A stretch of 64,000 nucleotides of DNA from NCBI RefSeq assembly GCF_954871325.1, contig NC_088778.1, forward strand, positions 24,599,120 through 24,663,119. The letters run 5' to 3'. Positions 31,401 to 42,569 of this stretch are shown here, one piece after another. The position numbers were made by a program, and so were the translations under genes. Within the stretch, counting starts at the first letter, position 1. Each line of letters opens with the position of its first letter. The stretch is from Gordionus sp. m RMFG-2023. Its lineage: Eukaryota; Nematomorpha; Gordioida; Chordodea; Parachordodidae. The notes under the pieces are model-generated. The model was not told the origin of the DNA, searched no databases, and saw only the letters and a list, made by a program, of their open reading frames with translations.

Positions 31401-34400
31401 ACAGTAAGAATATATTAAAAATAAATGGGATTCTTAAAAATAAAAGGTAAAATTTTTTTTTTGAATATATTAAATGTTGTGTATTTTTATAATTTTGATA
31501 TTATTAATTATATGAAGTTTAATATATTTTCTAACGTTTAGCAGTGTTAAAATATTTATAATAAAAGTTTTAATAAATTTGTGAGTAAAGAATAAATGTT
31601 TAATTCTAAAAGAAGTACAAAAACATATAATTATGTGGGAATGGTTCCACAGAGAAATAATTGTATTATAGGTATAGTAGTGATATGTTTATGGATAATT
31701 GGTATTATGTTGGAAAAAAATAAAAAGAGTTATAGAAAGAGATAGAATAAAAATCACGGAAGAAATTGAAATGAAAAATAATGAAATTGAAAAAGGAAAA
31801 AATGAAAGGGAATTAAAAAACGTTAATGAAAATGAAAGAATGACGGAAGAGATATTAAATTTAAAAGATGAAATATGGAAAATGTTAAATGAAAATATGA
31901 TAGAAGGAATGAGGAAAAGTATCAATATTATTAGATCGGGAGAGGAACGAAAAGATATTAATAGTAAAAAAGAAATAGAGATTAAAGATGAACATGGAAT
32001 GAGAGATGATAAACGAAATAATTATAGTCATGGAGAAAATTGTGAGAAGGTATGAAAGGGATTTCAAAAGAGAGGATCGAATGAATGATAAGGAATACGA
32101 TCATTTTAAAGATATAATACGCCAATGAACTTGCAGAGAAATGAAAAGGAAAGTTGGGAAAAAGAAAATTTTTTCCGAAATAGAATTAATCGTCCAAAGA
32201 TTAATATGTAAAATGTAAGATGTTATTCATGTGGGGCATTGGGGCATATAAGTAGAAATTGTATGCAGAACGGTGCAATGTTTAACAAGCAACCGATTAA
32301 ATGTAATAGATATGGAGGAGTTGGACATAGTAGTGAAAAATGTTATGTCCCGACGTATCGTATTATTGGAAATAATCAAAGAACATTTCAATGTGAAAGA
32401 TGTGGAAAAATGGGACATGCTAAAGAGAATTATTATGTAAGAGAACCGATAAATGGGGAAGAATTTCCGGCAGTGAAATACTTAGCACCGGCATCTAATG
32501 TAAGAATGATACAAAATAATGTATTTTGAAAGAAGGTAAAGATGAAAGTATGTGTATTAAGTGCAGGAAGGAAGGACATCGGGCTATAGAATGTCGGGCG
32601 GGAGAGGTGACTAAATGATAGCGAAAATGGTAAAATGGAAGTTATTACATTAGAGAATGAAATGAAATTTCGGGTCGGTGGAGATGTAGAAGTTAAAAGA
32701 AATTTAGTAGATAAAAGAAATATAAATTTGGTAAATGGTGAAAATATGGAAAAATATAGAATTCCTATTTTAAAATTAGAGGGCAAAAGTGAGAAGGATA
32801 ACTGTCCTCGTGTAGAAGTAGTTGTAGGAAGTAGAGAAATATCTATGCTATTGGATACAGGTGCTGCAATATCGATTGTAAGTTATGAAAATTATTGTGA
32901 ATATTGGCCAGAAGAGAATATAATTGAAAAGGAGAAAATAAATTAAACAGTAGAAAGTAGTAAAAAATAAATTAAAAAATAGAATATATGAGGAATCAGA
33001 CAGTTGGTGTTGTGAAAGTTATAGGGAAATAAAATGGGATTGGGAGTGTGTAGAAAAGGAAGTGTAATAATAATAATTTTTTTTGGAATATTTGGTATTT
33101 TGTAAATTTGTTATTTATGTAAAAAAAAAGAAATTATGTAAAAATTTTTTTTGTAGTTAACCTAATTTAAAAAAAAAAATTTTTGTGTTCTTGCTTACAA
33201 TATTTTTCCTTCCGATATAAAAATTTTTTTGTTCTGTTTTGAAACATAGAAACTTGGTATATTAAAACGAAGAATGATATGATTATGGAGATGAACTTAG
33301 TTAAGACCAATAGTGATATGGGATTGATATGGAATGATAAATGAAGATTGCAACAAAGGGCAACATTGGCAGATGGAATGGGGGAAAAAGAACGGAAAGA
33401 TATAATTCAGGTCTCCAAAAGAATTGTCAGCAGGAGAAAATCGGGGCTAATTGAGTGCTATGGATGTGGGGGTGTGGGACCATTTCGAGGCATTGTCCCA
33501 CCGTAACAACTTTCAGCTCTAGAGAACGGGGGGAAGCTCGATCTCGATTGACCAGGCAGGATCACATTCCGTTCCCTTTGTGGAGGAGTTCGCATACGAT
33601 TTGCAGGAAGGAAATGATGGGATGTGTGTCGACTGAGGAAAATGATCAAGACAATCCAAGTATGACCAGACCAAAGGAAGTAATTACAGAGCAACGACCG
33701 GTCCAACCTATATTGGTGATTGCTAACGATGCCTTTGTGAATGTTTGTGTGGGGCCAAGTACAACTGGTGATACGAACAATAGGGAAACAATGAGTGAGC
33801 AACGAGAAGCGGAGTTTACAGTGGACGACTTGGAAGAATTGTTGTTAGAGCAGGAATAAATGGGATGCATTCAAAATAATACTAATAGACAACAGTTTTT
33901 TTTTGTGGGTGACATGTCTTAATGAGAAGTATATGTGTTTTTTTATATTATTTTTGTACGCCGTCAAGGTCGTATTTGTATTCTTATTGTAACAATAATG
34001 TTGTTTATTTTGAAATATTATTATTTTTTTAAAAAATAATTTTTTTTCTTTTCGGAAATTATATATTTTTTTTAAAAGGAATGTCTACTAGAAATAAAAA
34101 TAAAAGAGTCTACTAGAAATAAAAGTAAAGGAGTCTACAAAAAGTAATATAATTTTCAATCTTTTTTAAAACTTAGGCATTATTTAAAGTAAACGCATTA
34201 TCTTCAAGAGTTACTTTATCGCAGCGTTTTTACGAAATAAAGCGAAAGGTACAAATTTATAAATATGGAGCTATTATAAAATTTAAAAAACATACGTTGA
34301 GATGTGTTGATAATAAATATGAGATACGGTTATAAAAATAATAGTAAATTTTATAAAAAAATATTATGATTTTTCTTAATGTTATATAAAATTATTATCT

Positions 34401-37400
34401 CAATTTTAACTTTATCTTAAAAATTAGTTTTTAAAACATAGTCAGCTATAATATCGGTGCGTTAAATGCGTTATTTAAGATTTTTGAATCGAAGATATGA
34501 ATAAAAATTCCACCTCAATTTAAACAAGGGATGCGTTACGTTTTTCTTATTAAAAAAGTAAGGCAAAAGCTCAAATTGTGAGCTCTATTACATGTTTTTA
34601 TTTAAAAAAAAGAAGCAGAAAGCTAATAAAATCTATAAACATAATTAAAATTTTACATAAAAACCAAATTTTATGTTTTAAAAAAAATAAATGATAAAGT
34701 AAAAATATGCAGTAATATAATAGTTATTTTTTACAAATTGAGGCGTATTATTTTGCGTTCTATTTTATATAATTTATATAGTAACGGGCAAATTGGTAAC
34801 GTTTTTTTTTCGTTAAGAAAAAGCAAAATAGTTTGTGTTTTTCATATTTTTAAAAAGAATTACTGCTTAAACAACACAACGTTTTTTTTATAGAAAACAA
34901 TGCTAAACACCTCTGCTCAAATTATAAACTATATAATGTATAATGATAATTTACGGAGTATTCTTCGATTATCGAATTGGGATCTATAAGTGATGCCTAT
35001 TGTGATAAAAATAATATTAAATTAAACATCAAAGAAAAGCAAGCTCCTTTATGCGCTATGAATAGATTATTTGATTCGAAAGTTCGTATCGAATAAGAAT
35101 AATAGACTTATTCGTTTTTTGTAGGCCTAGTATATAGTGCCATTTTTCAATCTAGATGCCATGTAAACAAAAAGAGTTTTTGAAAAGAGACACAATTTTA
35201 AAAAAAAGAGCCATATTGTCACCTGAGTATTATAGTGCTCTACTCTATACCTATTTTTTTTTAAAAATTCAAATAAAAATATATTAATTGCATTTTAAAA
35301 AGAAAATCACAATGAAATAATGAAAACTCAATTATATTTTATCTATTGTGGATATATAATCCTATAGTTCGTTTTGTTAAAAAGGGATTCGGGTATTTTT
35401 TTAAAAACGACCTAGATTTTAGCCAAAATAATATTATGCAAGCCTCGAGATTTGGCAAATAGAGGCAAAAAACTTTTCTGCCAACTATGAGGAAAATCTC
35501 CAGGCTTATATAATATTATTTTGGCTAAAATTTTAATCGAGTCATTTTTAAAATCGCCCCGAATCGGGCCTTTTAACAACCCTTACTCAGCCGACGATAA
35601 ATCAAATTCTTCCGAAAAAGAAAAGTTTTTAAAAACTCATTATATTTTTCCTAATACTTAAAAAATATATTTATAACATTGATAATGGAAACCTTATTAA
35701 TTGACCCTATAAAAACTTATCAGTTAACTTTGGTTAAATTTTTTTTTAAGTAACAAGAATTAGAGGTTTGCAATGTCCGCCCCAGTTACGTCTGAATTTT
35801 TTTTATTTGGGCAGGGCAAAAAAATTAGAAGGCTGGATTAATGTTGAATTATGATGTTTTATAGAAATGATAGTCCATGTATAGTGTTTTAATTTAACCA
35901 ATCCCCAATATAGTTGTTTATTTTGGTGTACAACTACATATATTTCGGGCTATGCCTTGTATTTAAACAGGTCTGGGAAACCTTATTAAAAAATTGGAAA
36001 TAGGCCAGGCCACAAATTTGACCGAGCTGGACAAAAGCTAAATTCCAAACGGGGCAGGGCAGAACCTAAAACTTTTGCCATTTGCAGACCTCTAAAGAGA
36101 AAATATCAAATATTTTGATATACATAATACAAACCCAATCTTCTGCTCTCTGCGTTTCGTAATATTTTAGCCCATAAATTAAGGTATCGAATTCACCTGA
36201 TGATTTAGATAAAACCATATTTCTGCAATTCTGACCTAAGGCAACAGTAGTAATAATAAATATGTATTATACTATAGGAAATATGGTATATTTTACAATA
36301 AAAAAAATAAATAATGCAGGATTCGAATAAGAGGAACAATATACCTAAATCATTACGTAACTGTCCGGTCATTTTACAAAGGACGTATCGTCTTTGCAAG
36401 CAACTGTTATAATGAAGCAGCTGCTTAAATATATTTTTATCCTCCAAAAGATCGGGGCTCAGATTGATTCTGCACTGAGTTACTCGAGTTATTAGCTTTT
36501 CGAGGGCCGGTAGAAAGTTGTCCGGATAACTAATATTGGCTTGATCCAGAGTTATGCCGATTTTTGGGGTGGCAGTATCTATGTCCATTAGATCTCGGTT
36601 CATTTCAGAAATGGCCAATGATAATTCCGTAAACAGTGCTTCCTTGTGGAGAGATAAGGATCTGCATCCAAACAAATTTTTGTCATGTTAATATGTAAAT
36701 GGAGGAATTGTATAATCTAATTAGGTAATAATTAATAATAAAATTTCCACCTCATCCAAAATACAAAAAATGAAGGATTATCCTGGAATAAATAGAGTTC
36801 TGTTGGCGCTGGTTCCAGTTATTAAAATTAAAAATGGATTCAGGGAACTAGTTTTTAAAATTTGACGAAGTTCCGAGAGTTCAAAGTTCTGGCTCCAAAC
36901 TCAGTTAGCAGTCAAATTTTTTATAAACAAAATAAACCCCTCAAGACTCTAAGATCATATCTTGAAAAATCAAGATTTTGGTAGTCATTATAAAGATATA
37001 GTTATAAATTATACAGGGCAGAGCAGTTTAAAATATAATACATGTTGTGATAATCAAATATAATTTATATTTTTGTTTTATTGACATTCAATTTATATAA
37101 GTAATTATAGAAGTATTGTTATTTTAAGAAAATTAGGAGAGTTTTGATATGTTATTCTTATGCAAATAATATATTAAGGATATTATATTATGCGCGAAAT
37201 AATTTGGGAGATTTTGTACTCTTGTTTTTCATATTTTTTTGAGTTGTTTACCTTTTCATTTTATAATTTTTTGTATTCTTTTATACAGAGATCCAAACTA
37301 AAGGTGAATAGAACCTAACCCAGAACCTAATCCGATAAAAGATTTTCTAGCCGAACTTGAGCCGAACCGCTAAAATGCCTATGAACGGTTCTAACTTCAG

Positions 37401-40400
37401 AATTTTGTGCTTATAAAATAGTAAAGTTATTACAAGTATATATTTATAAAATTCTAATTTATAGTCGAATTGTTAAAAGATTATTATCACTCAATTTTGA
37501 TTGATAAGTGTCAGCCATAATTTTCATAAACTTTAGTATATTATCATTTTAAAACATTCTTTAAATATTTTTAAGCTTATAACCCTGCCTTCACAGTTAG
37601 CGCGAATTCGCGGCGAAGTATACAAAATATGATATAAATATAATATTTCTACATTCATTTTTGTATCCTTTGCCGGGAATCCGTGCTAACTGTGAATGCT
37701 GGGTAATGTCTAGAGATAAATTGAATTCAATATATAAATTATTTACATATAATATTATAAATGATACATAAAATTTAAATTACTGATTGTGGCCCAACTA
37801 TGCAGGGGCATCACTGAGAAAATCTTGAGCGTCACTAAAAGAGAAGACACCCTCAAGAACTCAATAAAATTAAAATATCACAATAACACATAAAATTTGA
37901 ATGTAGTTTTGTATACATTCAAACAAGTTTTTAGAGGTTCGAACCGAACCGATATTTTTACTTTTTAACGAACCGAACCGGAAGCGAAATTCGTTTCACT
38001 CCGGATCCCAGCTTTTATATTTATTTTTAAAATATTTTTCTATTATATAAGTTTATGTTCCTACAAGAATAAGATATCATATAATTAGGGATTGCATATG
38101 CTCTGATATGATCTTAGATAAAAATAGATTACACAATATTTAAAACAATATTTTAAATAAATTACTTGCATTTTTGTTAGAAATAGTTCTTGAAAATGGT
38201 TTCCCATTCCTGTAAATTTTAAAAGAGGGGGTTTCCCAGGTTCCGGGTTTTAAATTTTTTCCAGTTCCGAGAGTTCCTAACTATGAGTATAATATCCATT
38301 AATTTTTTCAAACGTTTTAAATAGCCGCCATTTTTATAACGGTATATTATTTTACTTTAATCAAGAAAATAATATGTAAAAGCAAAAAACCTGTTTAAAA
38401 AATAACCTCAAGCATTCTATGGCAATCGTTTCATCTGTATCCTTTAAATATCTTACATACCTCTTCCTGGCGCGGGGCAATATAGCCAAAATATCGTAAA
38501 AAATAACGGGCGACAATGTATTCCGGACGAACAAAATAACTTTCAAAAGAGTGTTACCTTCGCCGCAGTTGATGGCGGCTTTCAGTAAGTGAATTTTTTC
38601 GGATTTGCATTTAAATTGCGTTAGCAATGTTTCGGGGAGAACGACCCTGGCCAATCTTTGATGACGAAAATCAAAAATGTTTTGATGCCGCGAATATTCC
38701 GTGTAAATTAGATCGTCGATTATTTTTTGGAAAAGTGGGTCGGATTGAGTATTTGAATAGGGTTCATCCGTGGGATTAGAGGAGTGAGTATGTTGGGTCG
38801 TGGTGGGACCGGCTAACTTGTATTTGAAAAATATGATCGAGATTAAAAGAGGGTTAAAAATAATTTAGGAATACGGATCTCAACAATAAATATTTTGATA
38901 ACCTAAAAAAACTAGTACTAAAAAAAGCAATTTGCTTAAATTTAACCGAAAATCGTCGCGAAGAAAATATAGCATCTCTCAACTTCTTGGGTTGGCTAAA
39001 GGGCGCTACCGTATGAATTGACGGCTTTTTGAAAGCGTTTGATATAAGAGGCGAACTTTTAAGGTGCGGCGAGTAAGTAAAAATATCTGTAGCGATTTGT
39101 GAAGGTAGTTTAGAAGCCACCAAGGGGCTAGAGGAAGAGGAAGATGATTGCCATGTGTGAAATGTTTTTAGTAGTTCGTGAGTTTTGGGTGATGATAAGT
39201 CTAAAAATTTTTTATTTAAATGAAAGACTTCGCTAAAAATGTAAAACAACGTTTTTCGATTTATTGGTTGTAAAAATTTATATATTTTTCATTGAATTTT
39301 TAAAAAAAATTAAATACATTTAATTGTTTTTCTTTGGTCCTGTTCTTGTTAGATTCTTATAAAATTACATAATTATTAAATTTTAATATCGATAAATGTG
39401 ATAATACCTAATACTAATTTTGTTTTATTTATGACATTCTTTACTAAAATCCTTATATAGAGAAATTTATTAAAAATAGTTTGACTTACAGAAATTCTAT
39501 TTTATAATTAATTTTTAACTAAAAAAAATATTAAAATATCAAAACTTAACATAAATATATCCTATGATATAAAAGTTATTCTTATGTCTAGCGTTATTAT
39601 TATTTTTCTTTCACTTAAACCTTGTTTAGGGTTATTTTTCTCAAAATACAGTCAAGAAATAAGCGAATCATAATAAATATGTGTAATTTCATTTTTTTTA
39701 AAAAAAACGAATAATTTATATTAAATTGTCTCAACTTGCTTTACTATGCTGTATTAAAAAAAACAAATAGGCGAAGGGTAAACATTTAGGACAAATAAAT
39801 TAATTTAATTAATATAGTTAGAGGAGAGCAAAGTGCTTTAGAAACGTATTTTGTTAAGCGCAAATAGCTCCTATAAAAAGAAGTATTTTGCAAATAGTTC
39901 TAGGTTACATTTTAAGTTCACATAATGCAATATGTTATACGACTATTAGTATAGCCATAGGCTTAACCAAGATTCTCTTAAGAATGGTTGGATGTTCCTC
40001 CATTATAGCTTTACATTTTTTTTATTTAAAATTGTTCTGAAAATTTTTAGGATCATTTTCAAATTTATACCTATGCTAGAAGCTTAAATTTACATAATAC
40101 TCATTTAAAAAAAAATATGTAATTGAAATATGACCGATATAAGTAAATAAATGATTTAACAATATAAATGAATATAAGGCATATTGGTTCAATTTATAAT
40201 TCCTGAGGGTTGAGCTCTATTTCATACTATGTGTTTATACACCATCCGATCATTTGTATCCACTAGTGAATAGGGAGCACCTCTCGATTTTATTCTGCCT
40301 TTTCGTCACCCTGCAGTTTCATAGCACACAGAGGTATTAAACATCTTAATCTCTCATCTAAGCGTTTTATTCATGCAGCTGGGTCAGAAAAGAAAATGAT

Positions 40401-42137
40401 GTGGCCAATGCCTTGTCACGATGCAAGCTAATAAAGGGGAGTGTACATACCATATTCGTGGCCATGGACGACATTAAGGAAAATCAAAGAGGGATAGTGT
40501 GCTAAACGGTAAATCAGCATTTCTGCAAAGTGGAGAAGGTTTACAAGAGTGGAGACACTGATCTAATACTATAACTGAAAGAACACACTGTCAATTGAGA
40601 AAAATAATATTGAGTGGAACAGGAGAGTAGTGATTTTGATTCCTGAGATGGATAGCAGTTCTTAACAATTAAAATGGACATTCGGGAATAATGACCAAAT
40701 ATATTTTGACTCTTGTACTAATGGCCAAAATGTGATAATAAAATAGAGAAACGTTTGATTTTAAAATCAGTAAAATAGAAACTAACCCATATTGGGCTAG
40801 GCAAGATCCATGCCATGGAATGATCGAATGCAAGATGGAATAGCCTGAGCTCTGATATGGGAAAATATAATAAATCTCATATCTTATTATAAACATTATA
40901 ATTGAGTATTATTTAGAAATAAATTAAATTTGATAAAATTCTAGCTTTTAATTAAATTAGATGGTTGATGATTGATAAAAAAAAGTAAGTCATTAACTAA
41001 AATTTTTGTCATTTATTTGATGCAGACTAGGTGATTTACTGTCTCTTAGTGTTCTAAAATTGAATGGCTAGCATGAGCCAAAAAACAAGCAGTCTTTATT
41101 TAAAGTAATTTGATTCTTTTTGATACTCTTCAAGGTTGAGACATTCGTCTCAAGGCTAGTGTTATATTTTTAGCTATTGGTCAATTATTTTGAAGATGGT
41201 CAAGGACTATATTAAATGGCAAATTTTGCCATAATGTCTCTTTTTATAACTAAGAAATTTTATAGTTGCATAGAAATCCCTCATCTCAATTTATATTATG
41301 AATGAGAATATTAATGGCTAAAAACACTTAGTTGAACACTAGGAATTTCTGATATTTCTCATCAAGATTATTTAATGAAGCATTTAAATAAATCTTTTGT
41401 TTTTAAAATGTGTTGAACCATTTGGCTCAACCCAATCACTAGTCCTTACCATATAATAAGTAACATCACTAGTGGGGTGGCACACAGGGGGCTCAAGTCT
41501 CCTGAAGAATTTGAAGAGACCCACAATGAATCTTAAATTTTTTTTAAAAATACCTTAAAAAGGGGAAAAAATTAGAAACTAAAAAAAATATTTTTTGAGC
41601 CCCCCAAGACTGTAAAGGCTAATGACAGCAATGGTGATAATCAAGAATTTAACCATCTGCTGAGTGTAATAAAGGTCCATATCGATTTTAAACAAATTTT
41701 AATGTTAAATAGTAAGTCAAATATAAACTAAGGTTATTTTAAAATTATCGGAATTGGTTTTGGAACAAAGGTTAAAGTTGGAAATTTAAAAAGAAAAAAT
41801 TGACTTTGCTAATTTGAATTATAACTCAAAAGCAATATTTTGAAATATTTAAAATTATTTACTGGAAATTCAATTAGAAATAAAAAAACTTAATTACAAA
41901 CTTTATTAAAATTAACAAATAATTTCATAAATTTATTAATTACCATTATCTTTATTTATCTTTTTATTTTGCAATGACAAACAACTTAATTGTGCTGTTC
42001 CGAAATTGCTTTCTTCCTATAAAAATAAAATCATATATATTTTAGAATTAAAGATGAGAAACTTCATCATCACAAAAGATACTAGAACTGATGTTCGATG
42101 AACCCCAATAATCATCATTTTCAGAATCAAAATCCAT
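28473..42137 (-). CDS. VIPAS39: VIPAS39 / SPE-39 homolog, at least eight exons
   Basis: Exons, in transcript order: 42137-42063 (ATG; MDFDSENDDYWGSS), an undetected one, 39200-38947, 38816-38407, 36661-36345, 36235-36135, 28892-28800, 28704-28615, 28544-28473 (stop). Phases agree from 39200 to the end; the first junction does not fit, which is why an exon is missing from this list. Matches to human VIPAS39 include EKIHLLKAAINCGEGNTLLK and SPVIFYDILAILPRARKRY, SLSLHKEALFTE, FDTLIYGLKYYETQ, EKAADWEEIDNTFQLK and the VIVKYINRIDD end (Vps16 C-terminal-like helical repeats). Known role: binds VPS33B in the CHEVI complex for late-endosomal and recycling traffic. The protein stops about 40 residues earlier than the human one. 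The intron 28893-36134 holds an LTR element and two MITEs. Confidence 0.87.
29202..29422 (+). repeat. LTR of second element (left)
   Basis: Starts TGTAGTAATGAGAAG and ends GGAGTCTACA; a direct copy of 33915-34139. The end contains short internal repeats of GTCTACTAGAAATAAAA. Confidence 0.85.
29660..30075 (-). pseudogene. Inverted copy of the 3' zinc-knuckle ORF
   Basis: The minus strand encodes a CCHC knuckle ending GHISRQCP, an Arg-rich middle and a tail, nearly the same as the plus-strand copy at 33440-33859. It belongs to the inverted arm. Confidence 0.65.
30612..30923 (-). pseudogene. Inverted copy of the retropepsin-like frame
   Basis: A 103-residue frame with SMLLDTGAAISIVSYENY, the aspartic-protease active-site motif of retroelements. 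It is nearly identical to the plus-strand frame at 32635-32946. Confidence 0.75.
31105..31440 (+). pseudogene. Integrase core fragment between the arms
   Basis: The plus strand reads KKVWSKFGIPKTVVSGVGPA and APPYHPSFNGQEERMVARVK, which match the second half of a gypsy-class integrase core (the SDxG-x-x-F and HP-x-x-NG-x-x-E regions). It is broken and lacks the rest of the integrase. Confidence 0.6.
31580..32620 (+). pseudogene. Gag-like region: membrane helix, coiled coil, zinc knuckles
   Basis: In order on the plus strand: a hydrophobic stretch IIGIVVICLWIIGIML (about 31660-31715), a highly charged coiled-coil-like part rich in E and K (31720-32055), then several CCHC knuckles such as CYSCGALGHISRNC (from about 32221), CERCGKMGHAKEN and CIKCRKEGHRAIEC (to about 32600). 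No capsid domain is recognised. The order matches the Gag-like ORF at 2867-3679. It is a fossil with a few breaks. Confidence 0.65.
32635..32946 (+). CDS. Retropepsin-like frame
   Basis: 103 residues with SMLLDTGAAISIVSYENY, the catalytic D-T/S-G-A motif of retroviral-type aspartic proteases. Element 1 has LFDTGASISIMSRRNYF in the same place, and both are followed by Y-W-P. The frame is shorter than a usual protease-RT polyprotein; no RT follows. Confidence 0.7.
   Translation: MEVITLENEMKFRVGGDVEVKRNLVDKRNINLVNGENMEKYRIPILKLEGKSEKDNCPRVEVVVGSREISMLLDTGAAISIVSYENYCEYWPEENIIEKEKIN
33440..33859 (+). pseudogene. 3' accessory zinc-knuckle ORF of second element
   Basis: Has the remains of a CCHC knuckle (plus-strand CYGCGG then RHCPTVTTFSSRERG), an Arg-rich middle (ARSRLTRQDH), and an acidic leucine-rich tail (FTVDDLEELLLEQE). 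It lies immediately before the right LTR. Same design as ORF3 at 8462-8977. At least one break. Confidence 0.65.
33915..34139 (+). repeat. LTR of second element (right)
   Basis: Starts TGTCTTAATGAGAAG and ends GGAGTCTACA. It is preceded by TTTTTTTTGTGGGTGACA, the likely polypurine or pre-LTR region. Confidence 0.87.
35370..35585. mobile_element. TAGTGTTGTTAA-family MITE in a VIPAS39 intron
   Basis: The left end TTTTGTTAAAAAGGGATTCGG is mirrored by GAATCGGGCCTTTTAACAAC on the right. The body is palindromic: TTTTAGCCAAAATAATATTA and TATTATTTTGGCTAAAATTT, with CAAGCCTCGAGATTTGGC and its partner inside. About 215 bp. No clear 8-bp duplication survives. Confidence 0.7.
35761..36094. mobile_element. 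hAT-type MITE, GGCAGGGC subfamily
   Basis: Starts TAGAGGTTTGCAATGTCCG and ends TTTGCAGACCTCTA, an inverted pair of about 13 bases. Subterminal GGGCAGGGCA and GGCCAGGCC repeats resemble those of the insert at 20079-23210. It ends 41 bases before the exon 36135-36235. Flanking duplication not clear. Confidence 0.65.
37286..38011. mobile_element. 726-bp hAT-type element with exact 8-bp TSD
   Basis: Flanked by exact CTTTTATA repeats (37278-37285 and 38012-38019). The ends are CAGAGATCC and, reversed, CTGGGATCC. Subterminal GAACC/GGTTC-type repeats (GAACCGAACC near 37940-37980, GCCGAACCGC near 37360) line both sides. No transposase. It holds a smaller nested element and sits in the VIPAS39 intron 36662-38406. 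Confidence 0.78.
37583..37703. mobile_element. 121-bp MITE nested in the hAT-type element
   Basis: The inverted ends CCCTGCCTTCACAGTTAGC and, reversed, CCCAGCATTCACAGTTAGC continue inwards for about 40 bases. It is flanked by the trinucleotide TAA on each side (37580-37582 and 37704-37706), as for PIF/Harbinger-type transposition. No coding capacity. Confidence 0.7.
40370..40560 (+). pseudogene. Small gypsy pol relic
   Basis: Plus-strand ENDVANALSRCKLIK resembles the conserved tether after RNase H in gypsy pol (typically N-V-V-A-D-A-L-S-R), followed by TIFVAMDDIKENQ. No LTRs or other domains. Old and badly broken. In the VIPAS39 intron. Confidence 0.4.
41468..41638. mobile_element. Possible MITE with GGGGGCTCAA ends
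   Basis: GGGGGCTCAAG near the left and TTTTGAGCCCCCC near the right are inverted. The right side (AGACTGTAAAGGCTAATGAC) is shared, reversed, with the end at 12620-12650 (AGCCTTTACAATCTCAGGGG). Exact borders are not certain. Confidence 0.45.
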
Positions 42138-42569
42138 ATGTTTTTAAGGATGGATGTATCATTTACTAAGCAATACCCGATATACATCATATCTACTAGA
42201 CAAGCACTAGCAGAAGCCAGACCTTAGATCTAACCGCATATTTCTCATAATCTAATATAAATTGAAATCCTAAACTTTATCTTTCTACCCTAACTCATAG
42301 CTAATGGTTGACGAGCGTTTTGCAAAATAACAGCCAAATAAGGCTCTAGAAAAACCCAGCTGATATGTGCCTATCGTGAAGTTTTTCACTAAGATGACAA
42401 TAAACATAATAAAAATAAATATTATGAACACAATAAAATCTAATAAAGCCTGTCTACATTTATATAAAATACAATAATGATTTATATATATCACAAAATA
42501 TTTATTATTAAAACCCTAAAATGCTTAATCATTAAATTTCCCAATATACAAGCATACATTCTTGGATTA

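Larger units (their letters stand above)
29202..34139 (+). mobile_element. Second palindromic LTR element, in a VIPAS39 intron
   Basis: LTRs in direct orientation lie at 29202-29422 and 33915-34139, with an inverted LTR at about 29424-29609 directly abutting the first. The inverted arm 29424-31104 mirrors 32451-34139. Between the arms lie an integrase-core piece and a Gag-like region. Reverse transcriptase and RNase H are not seen, and no primer-binding site follows the first LTR. No target duplication is visible. It is clearly broken (large rearrangement plus a handful of smaller breaks) but only moderately old, since the arms and LTRs match closely. Related in plan, not in close sequence, to 2250-9503. 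Confidence 0.85.
32451..34139 (+). repeat. Forward arm of second element
   Basis: Mirrors 29424-31104. It includes the last zinc knuckle, the protease-like frame (32635-32946), a non-coding stretch with A/T runs (32950-33440), ORF3 and the right LTR. Confidence 0.9.

Noticed and set aside
42063-42137. First VIPAS39 exon joined directly to exon 39200
   Set aside because: The phases do not fit (phase 0 against a needed phase 1), so an undetected exon must lie between.
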